A program made the position numbers and the translations under genes. From contig NC_053042.1 in the NCBI RefSeq assembly GCF_003473485.1, forward strand, positions 44,727,762 to 44,791,761: a stretch of DNA of 64,000 nt, written 5' to 3'. Within the stretch, counting starts at the first letter, position 1, and every line of letters starts with the position of its first letter. Below the pieces are notes generated by a model. The model was not told the origin of the DNA, did no database searches, and saw only the letters and a program-made list of their open reading frames with translations. Below, one piece after another: positions 36,017-47,838 of this stretch. The DNA is from Medicago truncatula (lineage: Eukaryota; Streptophyta; Magnoliopsida; Fabales; Fabaceae).

Positions 36017-39000
36017 TCAGAGATCCTCATTGGGAAGTGCTTCCAGAAACTCTATTATTCTGTTTCGTTCATCCTTCGTGAGATCAGGATCATCACCAGT
36101 CACTCTCTCCCGAAGGGAGGCACGGCCACTGTCCGCGTCATCAAGGACCTGTTCAAAGAGCATGAGATATGTGAAATCAAGAACTAACAGTGTATAGTAG
36201 AGACTTCTAATGACTCAAAAAAGAATAACGGACACAAACTCAGATGGTAAAATAAAACATATATGTACTGAAAATCCTTCGATTAAATAGGAATTATCAA
36301 TGTGAGCAATATATGCTGTGGTACATTGTATGGTGTAAGAAGTTAACAGTAACAATTTTTTTTTCTAAACTATGTAGTTGAAACTTCAAACTTACTTCGA
36401 TAAAATTGTTGACATGGCCATCTTTATTGGGAGAGGTTACAAGCTCATCGTTATTACATGTCCATTCTCCATCAACAATGTACTTGTACTCATAGCGCCC
36501 TTCCTGGTAGATAGAATATGGAAAAACTTATTTCTCACCGGTTTATTGAAATAAACTAAGATTTCTGTATACAGACTATGCATTCTGACATCTGAATGCT
36601 TAACAGACTAGATAAGTGATTAATAAATCACTCGATCCATCCTGTAATTATTCCATAACAGTCTGAAATGCAAATTTTGTCTGCATATGAAGTGACAATA
36701 GTAATTTTACATTAAACGGCACATGATTGAAGCTATTATATCATTGGTTATTAAATACAGCTGTACCCATATACATAAGATTGAGAGAAAGGAACTTATA
36801 TACCGTAAAGCAACTTTATTAGATGATTTGATGTGTTAAACTCACATTTTAAAGCTGTACTATTTAGTACCAGATGAATTGTATGAATATAGATAGAAAA
36901 ACAAATCTGGGGAGGAAAAAAGAAGAGAAAAAAAGTAAAAAAAATCCTCTGAAATTGAACATTTGTGCATTATTCAATAATCCCCTATTTACGAAACAAT
37001 AAATACATTTTCCTATAAAATGTTTTGAATAAATTATTCAATAATCCCTTATTTTATTGTATTGTTGATCTCAAATTATTTGATCATTCGTCAATATGAG
37101 ACGAACCTCTAAATTAACAACTGCATAGTTTTAACAAGTGAAGTGCACTTACAAACATTTCCTTCTTGAGAAACCATGAACCCTGTTTGTCATCGAAATT
37201 TAAGGGAACTCTCTGAAAAGGGATCAAAAGAAATCGAGTAAGTCTTTTTCACGAGTATATTAGCATATATTTAAACTTAGTAAATAATTCAAACTAGATA
37301 ACTCAGATTATTTTAAAGAATAAGAATATTTGAATGACAGAAGTATCAGAATATTACGATGAAGGCTATATAATACAGCCTAAAAATCCCAACAGAAAAA
37401 CAAAGGCCTACGTGTGGACATGTTTTAAAACATGATAAATGTTGTAATGGAAGTCTGAAGCAGTTTACTAGTTAATGGGGATGATGGTGCCATTTAAAAA
37501 ATATTTCCATGTAATGTAGCATTAACTTTCTAAATTAAAAGGAGCTGAGACATTTCTTAAATCTAAACAAGAGATATCAAGATTCACCTGCCCCCATCCA
37601 ATATCAAGTCCTGAAATTTCCACCGTAGAGCAATTGCGGTGTCCCCACGACAACGTGACAGGCTTCTTACTGAGGCCAGTAAGCTTTAAGGACCATAGAT
37701 AAATAATGGTTAGTGATATGATCAAAATAAAATCAGTATGTAAATATACAATAACCAAATATTTGAGTTGATATAAAAAGGGAAGAGATTTACAAACAAC
37801 AAACAGATAATATAGTATATATTATTCAATCATCTACTTAAGTGCCATGCAATATCCCAGGTCATGCTTCATATTCAAAGGAAAACATTTGTTTACTGGT
37901 AATATATAATTGACATTTGAATGAAGCAGTCAAACGATCCAACTGCATAAGAATTTCCATTTTTACATACACAATAGATGATTCTAGGTCCCTTGACAAA
38001 TCTGTTAAATAGATTCAAGAAAATAAGTCTTCATTTTATACGAAGAAATTGTCTGCAACATCTGGACAGCTTTTTATGTTATAGCATCCAGCATTAGAAT
38101 TCATAGTATAGCACAGACATATAAACAGAGAAATAAATTGACTCACAATATCGGCTGTTGCACTTTTTATGGCATCCAGCTTTGGAAAGCATGACCTTTT
38201 GCTCTGCAAGAATAAAAAGGTCAAGAGAACTCAACAATAACCCAATTTTGTTTTGCTCCAAAAGAAACTGGCTCAGAAGAATTATAATAATCAAACTGCA
38301 GAAATGAGAACTCTAAGACATAAAGGAAAAATATCGGAAAATATGCCACAGTTTTTGAGTAAAAAGGTCAACAGAACTCAACAATGACCCAATTTCATTT
38401 CTTAACATATAAATAATCAGAAAATATGCCACAATTTTTGAGTAAAACAACTGAGGAAAATATAATATCAAATAAGAATGAGGGAAAAATACTACATGTG
38501 AGAAAATCAATCTATCAGTTGGTTAACTGTCCTGCTACATAATTCATAAATAACCAAGTTACAAACTTGTTGTGTTCCAATCTAGTAGTGATGCAACTAT
38601 AACCATTGTAGCATTTTCAACCAAATCATTATGCATAGAAATTATAAATGTTGTAAAATCAAATTCAGAAAGAAAAAAATGGAAAGAGTCGCTTCCGTTG
38701 AATTCAAGCAATTAGAAATATGGAAATCCATGCAAGATATCTTTGAGAGGTAATCCATGCAACATATTATCTACTAAGAACCTCAATAGACATATAGTAG
38801 AATGTGAAGTGAAACAATAAAAAAAAAATACTGAGAAGAATTACCAGAAGTAGTGTATTAGCCTCATTGAGTTTATAACCCTGAACCCAAAACATATATG
38901 CCAACTGAAACAAAACAAACTGTTAGACAATGACCAATGGAGATAAACTGATACACATCACTTCAAATTTGGCCTAGCTAGAAAACTTTGTAACCATGAC

Positions 39001-42000
39001 GCATGATATGCATTAGTATTGGAGAAAAAGAAAATTCAACCCAACTAACTTGTGGAACTCTATCTTAATAGTAGTTTGGACTGGTTAACTATGATGTGAA
39101 CGCCACAAAACTCAACTTTATGTTTAGCTTTCTCTACTGAGAAAATAAGAAAAATATCAATTTTAGAATTTTCTTTTCAGCCCTATCTTTCTAATATAAA
39201 ATAACCAGCTTCAAAACACACCATGAAATTAGGAATTTATACAACTGGATGGCATGCACATGCACCAAAATCAAATGAACTCAAATGACCCTAGCAGTCA
39301 CCAGATGCGCAGAATCAGTTTCTATAACTAGAATTTGTGATCACCAATTCAAAGGGCAACAACCATGTTGTTGTGGTATAAAAAAAAGTGTTACCAGAGT
39401 CGCAAGTAGTGGAGCAGAGCATCCGACCACAGGACAGAGGATAGTGGGAGGGCTACTATTCTAATTTTTTTGTATAAAATCTCAAAATTCATGAAGCAGA
39501 GAAATGCACAACACGGAAACAAGCCCTAAATCTCCAGAAATGTTTGTGTTTTTAGGATGAAATCCCTAGAGTACACCCACAAAAGGCCTAATGTGGGGCT
39601 TTTTAGCATTCCCGCTACACTGAAACGTGGAGCAGCAGATGATACTCTGGCGGCCACCCTTAAGCTCCCTCCTGTCCACTGCTATTGTGTGCTACACTTT
39701 TGATCTATACTCTTTTAGAAAACTCAATCAGGAGATGAAAATAAAAAGTTTCAGCAATGAAAACACATTTAAGAGACAAACTGCTGAAACCATTCAGCAT
39801 GAGAGATCACCCAAAGCATTCAGCCCCAGTCCTTTCTTTATACAACATATTAAATGAAAAATCATTTCTTTCAGTATACCAAGAATTAACTCAAAAGCAT
39901 ATCAGCTTAAATATTTATGATTATCTGCTAGTAACATGTATATCAGAAATGAAAGCAAGAGACATACCGCAACAGCTGGAGCTCTTCCAAGGCCAGCAGT
40001 GCAATGTATATATGTCACACCTCCGTTAGAATTAATTGCCTTATATAATTTGCTAATTACAGCTGGAAGCCGCTTCCGTAAATCAAATGAATCGAAGTCC
40101 CTGAAACATACACGATATAATGTGAAAAGGTGCACGGCATACAAAGGCATCGGAATGTGTAATTCAAAAAGACATCACTTTTTAGTTGCGTATACCATGA
40201 GTAAATAAAAACGTTCGTGTTACACAAAATCACAAAATGCAGAAACGACTAAAGTTTTACCCATCAGGTACTATAAAATTAGAAACTGTCTATGCAAGGT
40301 GACATTACCAACTCATTTAGCCCAAAAATTCATTAGCTGTGAGAAGTAAAATATATTTAGAAAATGCAACAAAGTAATAGATTTTTGTGCGGTATTACTC
40401 TTTTACTCCTAGCCAATCCAAACCCGATAAGTTCTTCAATGATTATGATGATGATGATGATGATGATGATCATAATAATAATAACAAGTCATGCCATTAC
40501 GAACCTTATCTCAGCACGCAAGTGTTGAATGTCATTGCATGAGTTGGCATATTCTCGTATGGCATCAATATCAACTCCAAAATATCTAACTAGTTTTAAG
40601 GAAATACAATTGTTTTGTTTGATAGATACAATATGTGCACCATGTCTCAAACGCTGAAAGCGAACCATAATAAACAAAAATGTTTAGGATACTCTAGATC
40701 TGAGTTTTGTTGCAAGCAAAATATAGTTTTCACTCCGATTTTACGCAGTTTATCAACATCTTCAGGAGTCTGGTAGTTTAAGATAAAAATAAAAGAAGTC
40801 AGAGGACCAAACTATATGTGACAGAACTGAATCATCAGGTATCCATAACTGAAACAAAAAGAAAACCTGCAGGCATGATCCAACAATCAAGTCCGGACGG
40901 ATGAAGTTGTAGTTCATTCCTAATTCATGCCTATAAGTCAAAACTGTTTAGCACTTTGTTAGAAAGGGTTAACAAAATTAAATACTCAAAGAACAAAAGA
41001 ACCATGCTCATAACACGAACTATCAGTTAATCCAAATTTTAGTCGAATACAAATATTATAAACACAGGGCTGTTACAATTAATATTAGCAAACATATGAA
41101 CGTTACTCTAACAATTTGAAGTATTTTAGCGCATTTTACACGCACAGCAAACAATACAATCAACATGTATTATCAAGTAAAAGAAAATCTCTTTTTTCCC
41201 CAAAATGTCTTCCGAGTTTTTTTGTTTTGTTTTTGGTATTCAAACTAGAACAACAAAGTAGGTGTAAACTACATCAAATGAAAAAGAGTCCGATTTAAGA
41301 GGGCATAGAATACTGAAGAAAGCGTTAGGAGAAACAATCAACTTAAATCATTGTTTAATAAATATCCATATAACAGAATAATAAAGTTTGGTTGTTGGTA
41401 AATGAGAAGCACAATATGATTAAACATACCAGCACCCATGGCCTCTGTCATGTTATTACTGTATATCTCAGATTTCACCTCCTCCTCAACATCAGAGCTA
41501 CTTGTCTCTGCACTTGGTATAGAACCAGAAGTAGCCTGCACAAACAAAATGTCGATCATGCTCCTTAACGAATATAAAGCAACAGTTCATAACTAGGCGA
41601 TCTATCATTCTTGTTTTTGGGTTTTAATTTCTTGTATGGGGATATCTCCTACTCCTAGCTAGCTTTCTTTATATTCATTTTTTCCTCTCTAGCATACACC
41701 AAAATGAACAATGTTTCAAAAGTCATCAACATCGCTGATTGCTACAGCCACAGTAACTGCATCGCTCAAAATTGATTTAGTTATTATATAATTGAAACTA
41801 GAAATTATTCAACTGGGTTTTACGATCCAAACAAAAAGTATAGAATGAACAAACAAAAAAGTAAATTTTGAAGTTACCTTAAGTAGCATGGTTGGAGTGT
41901 AAATAGAGTTAGTGTTGATTCCCTGTGTACATGCAGCATTGCAAGAAGAAAAGATTGGAGAATTAGCATAGTGATTATTAGTTAATGCATTAAGAAAGTG

Positions 42001-42223
42001 AGAGAGAGAGAGAGAGCATACCAGGGATAGAGAAGAAGAAGATGAAGGAAGAAAGATGTTGTGGTGGCGAGCAGTAGAAGGAGGAGAAACAAGTGTGTGG
42101 AATTGTAAAACTGAGGAGGATCTGCAAATGAATATAAAGAATAAAGAGTAAGAAGCAATGGAATCTGATACTGATGATGGAGAATAATAGGACTAACCTG
42201 GGAAGATTCTGAAGACAGTTCAT
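36017..42223 (-). CDS. Phosphoglucan phosphatase SEX4 (DSP4)
   Basis: Fourteen exons, minus strand: 42198-42223, 42022-42121, 41878-41922, 41430-41535, 40867-40943, 40693-40769, 40505-40585, 39968-40100, 38845-38904, 38147-38203, 37588-37683, 37153-37212, 36396-36503, 36017-36148; joined in frame to 385 aa (Arabidopsis 379). The start MNCLQNLPR is the same as in Arabidopsis SEX4. A Ser-rich plastid transit peptide (about 1-55) is followed by the dual-specificity phosphatase domain with the signature [10 protein letters not shown] (Cys204 nucleophile, Arg210) and upstream acid-loop Asp residues in RDFDSFD. A starch-binding CBM48-type module follows (about 258-345: [22 protein letters not shown]) and then the C-terminal helix packing on the phosphatase ([16 protein letters not shown]). 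It removes phosphate from C6/C3 of starch glucans in chloroplasts during night-time degradation. All key residues are intact. Confidence 0.96.
38214..38445. repeat. Interleaved short duplications in SEX4 intron
   Basis: Two motifs each occur twice in the intron between exons 9 and 10: an AAAAGGTCAA-GAACTCAACAAT block (about 38214 and 38362) and GAAAATATGCCACA-TTTTTGAG (about 38337 and 38420). Spacing differs (about 150 and 83 bp), so this is a rearranged rather than simple tandem repeat. Confidence 0.55.
40444..40471. repeat. (ATG)n microsatellite in SEX4 intron
   Basis: About nine ATG/GAT triplets followed by an AAT run lie in the intron downstream of the exon at 40505-40585. Confidence 0.85.
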
Positions 42224-42320
42224 GATTATGATTATTGGAACTCAATTCTGATTCTGTTCTTGTTTCAGTTTCAGTTTCAGTTTCAGTTCACCTGTGTGTG
42301 TAACTAACTGTCTTTTGTGT
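42224..42320 (-). promoter_or_regulatory. SEX4 5' UTR with (TGAAAC)4 hexamer repeat
   Basis: Four perfect GTTTCA units at 42262-42285 (TGAAAC in the sense of the gene) sit about 40-60 bases upstream of the ATG, in the likely 5' UTR. They could vary in number between accessions. No regulatory role is shown. Confidence 0.5.
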
Positions 42321-42565
42321 TTGTGTTGTGTGGGGCTGGGATGATCTCAAGGATATTTCGTTTAAGATCCCTTTTTTCTCCTACCTTTTTATTATTATTA
42401 TTATTATTTTCTTTATTATTCAAGTTTTGTATGATTCAAAGAGACAAGAAGATGCAAGATATTTCCATATCATTATCACTTGTCTCACTAATTCACTGCC
42501 GACTTACTTCACACCATAACCTCCGTTCATTTCCAAAATTAAAAATTAAAGGACAACAACATATT

Positions 42566-43080
42566 AACAACAACTTTTGTTTTAAGATCGCCAGTCGGTG
42601 TTATGGTGTTTCTTTGGCGGATCGGGGGTGAGGGGTGTCCTCCTGTTTTGGTTCGAAAGTTTGGTGAACCGATCGCTTTTGATTTGAGATCGGAAGTCAG
42701 TTATTTGGTTCAATTTTGATTTTGAACTTTTTTTGGTGTTTTTCGATGGACTAGAGGTTGAGAGGTGGTGGTAGCTAAATGATCCTTAGATCGAATATGG
42801 CTCAACTTTGGTGAGGAGGACTTGATGTTTCATTTAGACGGGTGTTCTTTTGAGGTAAGTAGTGGTGATGTGTGGTTTATGGATATCGTTTTTCAATGAT
42901 CATTTCGTGAAGGAGTCTCTTTTAGGTGATGTTTATTTTGGTGTGTGTTGTCGGTGTTGAAGGTAGGGCTTTGCTAGGTGTTATGTGTAGGAGTGTTTTT
43001 TATGGTGTTTGTATTCTCCAAATTACCCTGTTCGTCTTAAGTATAGATTTGATTTTTAAATAAAATTTGTTGTTAAAAAA
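42566..43080 (+). mobile_element. Non-LTR retroposon, non-coding, 515 bp
   Basis: A G/T-rich body without a domain ends in TTGTTGTTAAAAAAAA. AACATATT is present at 42558-42565 and again at 43081-43088 after the A tail. It probably represents the 3' non-coding part of a LINE, or a retroposed transcript. Confidence 0.5.
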
Positions 43081-43199
43081 AACATATTCCATATGAGGAA
43101 TTCTTCTATGGTCATAAGACCAAATAAATCGTGTTTGAGCAGATACACATAAAGATATTATCCTCATAATATTCAATCATTTTTTTATTAATAAAGTTT

Positions 43200-43516
43200 G
43201 GCAAAATTACACTTTTAGTCCATTAACTTAATTTTGGGTAACAGTTTGGTCCTTTATCTTTTTTTTTCATTTCAATTTGGTCCTTTTTGTCCATTTTCAT
43301 ATGAATTTTTAAGCTTAAAATTCATGATTTTATTTTCTTATGGTCCTTCAGTCTTCAGATCTATGATCCTCGTCTATGTTTGCATAAGAATATTAGATTT
43401 GAAGCTTGAAAATGTATATGAAAATGGACAAAAAGGACCAAATTGAAATGAAAAAAAGATAAAGGACCAAATTGTTACCTGAAATTAAGTTAAGGGACTA
43501 AAAGTGTAATTTTACC
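43200..43516. mobile_element. Mutator-like MITE, 317 bp
   Basis: It begins GGCAAAATTACACTTTTAG and ends with the inverse CTAAAAGTGTAATTTTACC; the long arms (about 100 bp) form a hairpin. The flanking 9-mers ATAAAGTTT and AAAAATTTT agree at 7 of 9, a decayed duplication. Same family as 11112-11458. Confidence 0.78.
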
Positions 43517-43776
43517 AAAAATTTTATATCCAAACATTATTTATTTGATATTGTGACCGTATTAGAATTTCTCGTCAAAATATCCATGTCAAACTATGAT
43601 TTCTCTAATGTACATATATAAGCTCTGTTTGATAAAAATAGCGGATAGCTGATAGCCGATGACTTATAGCTGATAAGCTAATTGAAGTGTTTGGAAAAAT
43701 TAGCGGTTCAATGGTTGATAAATGTAAAATGACATAAAAGGACATTTTTTTAAGAATAAAAAGGACTTTTTTTTTT

Positions 43777-43827
43777 TTTTCATTCTAATTTCTTTTTTTT
43801 TTTGGTCAAGTTTTCATTCTAATTTCT
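43777..43827 (-). repeat. 17-bp micro-insertion with perfect 17-bp duplication
   Basis: TTTTCATTCTAATTTCT occurs at 43777-43793 and 43811-43827. The insert on the minus strand reads CTTGACC followed by A10. Confidence 0.85.
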
Positions 43828-44248
43828 ATGAAGACAAGAACAATTATCATTTTTAGGCCATAAAATTTACGTTACTAAGCCAAATTTTTCTATTTCTTAC
43901 TCTGCTAAATTTACGTTACTATTAAGCCATAAAATTTTGTTAAAAAATTTACGATATCATTGGAATTCTTTCTTTGCTCTATTGTTTTCAATTATCATGC
44001 TGGACTATTATACATTTGTTAAAGTGTTTATCTTAACAACAATTATATTAATCCAAAATTAAGATAATCTTAAAAACAATCATGTTTTTTTAACAAACTT
44101 AACAACAATTATATTAATTCAAAATTAAGATAATCTTAACAACAACTATGTTAATACAAAGTAATAATCAAAATAAGTCTATCGCCTAATATTGCATAAT
44201 AAAGCAGCAACATTGTTTAATAAATACATCATTATTTAATTTTATAAT

Positions 44249-44295
44249 AAATTATAAAGGGTCTCTTCAAAAAAAAATAAAAAATTATAAAGGGT
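44249..44295 (+). repeat. 19-bp micro-insertion with perfect 14-bp duplication
   Basis: AAATTATAAAGGGT at 44249-44262 and 44282-44295 flank CTCTTCAAAAAAAAATAAA. Confidence 0.82.
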
Positions 44296-44355
44296 AAAAA
44301 AGATTTTAGAAAAAATAGTAAGGGTAAAAGTGGAAGAAAAATATAATAAGCTATA

Positions 44356-44676
44356 CTCCCTCCATCCTAATTTATAAGCAAAAAACACTAATTCACATTT
44401 ATTAAGAAAACTAACACTTAGTGATTTGAGGTATGATTTTTTGTGTTCTCCTTGGAATAAGTTTCATGGAAAGATGTAAAAATAATTCTCATTGGTTAAA
44501 AATTATGGAGAAAATAAAAAGGAGAACAAATTAAATGCAACTTGCATTTAATTTTACATTGGAAAAGATGATTTGTTTGAAGAAACATAAAAATAGCATA
44601 AAAGTTGATCTTTTTTGCTTATATTTTGAGACAAAGAAAATGAGATTTTTTTGCTTATATTTTAGGACGGAGGGAG
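44356..44676. mobile_element. Stowaway-type MITE, 321 bp, nested
   Basis: The ends CTCCCTCCATCCTAATTTAT and, inverted, CTCCCTCCGTCCTAAAATAT lie between TA duplications (44354-44355, 44677-44678). It sits inside the larger TIR element, so it is younger than that element. Confidence 0.88.
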
Positions 44677-44749
44677 TAAGCTATAAGCTCAAACGCTACT
44701 TGGAATAGTTTCTGAAAAATAGTTTATAAACTCATGGTGAAAAAGTATT

Positions 44750-44783
44750 ATCAAACAGAGCTTTTTTTTTATCAAACGAGCTT
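44750..44783 (-). repeat. T7 micro-insertion at the end of a TIR element
   Basis: ATCAAACAGAGCTT (44750-44763) and ATCAAACGAGCTT (44771-44783, one base shorter) are separated only by T7. The duplicated target is the terminal repeat itself. Confidence 0.45.
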
Positions 44784-45584
44784 ATAAGCTATAAACTAAT
44801 TGAGATGTGTTACCAAACAGTCTCATAGTGAGTGTTACACGAGCCTACCAGTTGAAATGAAAAAATTGTGTGAAACATCGTTTTAGCCTTCAAAATTACT
44901 CCACAACGGTTCGGTAATATGACATTGATTTTAATCTTTATAAAGCTTTTTATGTTGCAAAGAGAAAAACTTTTCCTAAAAATATGTTCAAGAAAATAAA
45001 AGCTTTTGCAAAAAGTGAGAAGATAAAGGTAAGAAAATCACACAACTAATTTTCAATAGATGATTATCTAACCAGGTACTTACCTCTGGACTCTAGTCTC
45101 TTTATAGTCAGTTATTTCATTGTAATAGGGTTGATCATTTGAATTTGGATGCCTTGAGCAAATCATTATATGATGTTCCTATAAAGTTTTTTAACAAAAA
45201 ATACACATAGATAAAAGAAACGAACCGAAAGATTTGCACATTTACATTGACATTATGCAAAAAGAACATGAGTATAGATTTTTGAAATGTTTACTAAATG
45301 GCTTCTAAACTAGATTCATGCTCCAAAATCTACACTCGACACTTGAGAATTTTATAACTAAAGAGAGCAAGTTTTACACAATAGCACACATGGATCATAA
45401 TTCAATGGTTATATTCATAAACAACTATAAAGAGACTTCTTCCTCGTCCTTCAAGAAATTGTTTGATTTTTTACTATTATATTGAGCATGACATGATGGA
45501 GATTTTGCATGTTGAAAAGATAATAGCTCAAAGTACTAAAATGTTGAAAAGATAATGGCTCAATATTTTCATTGTAAAACCGAA

Positions 45585-45965
45585 CTATGACATTTTGGAT
45601 TAGGGCATATGTCAGTGACATAGATTTACTTAAACTAGCTAAACAAGGTTTGCTAGGTAATGGAACCAAATTTAAAGTGTTAAAGATTGACAATGACCTG
45701 AAGTTTGTTTCAAAGCAATTAATGAGTTTTGCACGCAATAATGTATTAACAGAATAGGGTCGTAGTAGGAACACCGCAACAAAATAACCTAGCTGAACGC
45801 ATGAAAATAACCATTTTGGAGAGTGTATTAGATGAATGCTTTAAAGAGTTAGGTTGCCCAAGATTTCTTGGGGAGAAGTTGTGAGTACTAGCAAGCTTGA
45901 TCAATAAATTCCCGTCAACATGAATAAGCTTCAAGACACCTATGAAAACGTGAAGTGGGAAACTG
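45585..45965 (+). pseudogene. Ty1/copia integrase fragment
   Basis: Broken plus-strand frames carry the pre-integrase HFGLGHMS motif (degraded WHxRLGHMS), LLGNGTKFKVLKIDNDLKFV, and then, after a frameshift, RVVVGTPQQNNLAERM, the catalytic core of copia integrases. Stops in each piece show it is dead. No LTRs were found around it. Host region 44784-47838 has no gene. Confidence 0.78.
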
Positions 45966-46729
45966 ATATTCTACTCTAATTTAAAAGGTTTTCAGAACTT
46001 TGACATTTGCGTAAGTCAAACAAACAAATTTTCTCCCCAATATTAAAATCTCTCTCCCTTTGTTGAACCAATTGAACTATATCTTAACCCCTTGAACTTT
46101 TAATTTTTTTAGTAAGTAAACCAGTTACGTCTAGTCGGTTAATTATTCTTTGCTAATATATGTGTGCAATCACATGAGAACCGGATTAGAAATATTTAGA
46201 ATTGAGAGATTCAATCAATTTTCAGCCGCCCAACAAGATGAGTTCAATAGTCAAAGTATAGTTATCATAAACTCAAACACAGATCAAAGCATCGTGTTAA
46301 TTTATTTAGAAATACTCTAGTAGTAGCGCTATCTAGTATTATTATGATAGTAATTAAGATAAACTATATAACAAAATAAAACCATGCATAGCTAGCTTGC
46401 AACATTTTTCATATTCTCTTTGATGCTGCTGCTGCTTAGAACAGGAGTCTCTAAGATTGAAGTGAAAGACCATGAATGCTAATGACAGCAACACTTAATC
46501 TCAGTTAATAGGTACTGAGGTTTACCTTAATGAGTGATTTTTTTAGCCATTTAACCAACAAAAAGTTACTAGTAATACAAGGGAATAAAAAATAGCATTC
46601 CTACATACATGTGCAGAGATCCCAATTGTAGCTGACATTAGGTTTATCTTAATTATTTTTGCTATCATCTCGATTCAAGAAAAGAACTGCATTTATTATC
46701 AAAACTTAAAATAAAATTAGGCAAACCTT

Positions 46730-46796
46730 AACAAGTGTTCAACATACACATGTACTCTATTGAATTTGTGTATTCAAACATTAAAAAAAAAAAAAC
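46730..46796 (+). mobile_element. 67-bp A-tailed retroposed fragment
   Basis: GCAAACCTT at 46721-46729 and 46797-46805 bracket 67 bp ending in an A13 tract and C. Probably a very short LINE/SINE 3' end. Confidence 0.5.
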
Positions 46797-47261
46797 GCAA
46801 ACCTTTCATATTTTGAACGCTAACATATACCGGTATTGTTTGAGCACTTGTTATTTGATCTGTAAAATTATCGATACTCTTATGTATGCTTGACGATGTT
46901 CAGTTATAGTTGATAATGATAAAAACAAGTAATAGAGTACTTCGAAACAATGCGATGGGTGTATTTACTATGCAAGATCTTGAATTTTGCAGGCAAGGAG
47001 CCTTATATTTTTGGAGATAGATCGTCTAACTTTGAGTTCTCTACCTTTAGAAAACTTTAGGCATAAAAAGGAGTGTGAAAATTTTGGAGAGAAAATGGAG
47101 GAAAATAACGTGAGAGAAACAAAAAGATGAGAGATAGAAAGGTAGGTGCCTTTCTCGCCTAAAAGGTAGAGAATTTTAACCCCTATCTTCCCACTCAAAT
47201 ATAGCAAATACGAAAGAGCTTGAAATCGAAAGAGAATTCTCAAAAGAAATCATATTAGTCA

Positions 47262-47346
47262 TCGTGACCTTAGCTCAATTGGTATGGACAATACATAATA
47301 TATACGAGATTCAAACTCCGGCCACCGCAAAAAAAAAAAAAAAAAA
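47262..47346 (+). mobile_element. tRNA-derived SINE with poly-A tail
   Basis: Box A TAGCTCAATTGG and box B GATTCAAACTC are spaced as in a tRNA, followed by CCGGCCACCGC and an A18-type tail. It cannot fold as a functional tRNA. A related fragment is at 57735-57790. Confidence 0.75.
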
Positions 47347-47838
47347 GTATGAAAAAGACATGTATAAATGTATAACATGCTGTGTGTATAGAATAGAAAA
47401 TTAACTAACTATCAACAAACACTAATCAACTAAAACTTTAACTAAATAGTTGAATTATTACTCTGATAACTAGTGTTTCGGGGCACTTGTTATGAAAACA
47501 AAAAGATTATGTAAACTTACTTAAAACAATGAATCAGTGTGGGATGGGATCATTTTCTCGTAAATCCATTCATGGTTGCATAACAGCCTCAATATCATCT
47601 TGCAAATTTCAAGAAACAATTTGACTATTTCTATTTTAAAATTCAAGTACATATCACAATAATGGCCTTTTGGGTTTAAAATTTTCAGCAAAAAGAACAG
47701 GAAACAAAAGTAAAAATTCTTGTGATGGCAATCAATTGCCTAATTCTACATGTGTAAACAGTCTCTCCTGAGTTGAATTTTGATACCACTAACAGCTACT
47801 GATACTACTTCCAATCGAACAATAACACGTAGACGCGG

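Larger units (their letters stand above)
43621..44763. mobile_element. Composite TIR element with nested insertions
   Basis: The left end AGCTCTGTTTGATAA and right end TTATCAAACAGAGCT are exact inverse copies; subterminal repeats of TAGCGGATAGCTGATAG type continue inward. Nested inside are a Stowaway MITE (44356-44676) and two A-tailed micro-insertions (43777-43827, 44249-44295). An hAT-like relationship is likely, but no target duplication is clear. Confidence 0.6.

Noticed and set aside
42001..42016. GA repeat as a regulatory GAGA element
   Set aside because: It lies inside the SEX4 intron next to the exon 2 donor; a microsatellite is sufficient explanation.
47262..47346. tRNA gene
   Set aside because: It has boxes A and B but no cloverleaf-compatible acceptor stem and ends in poly-A, so it is a SINE. 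The same applies to 34302 and 34103-34200.
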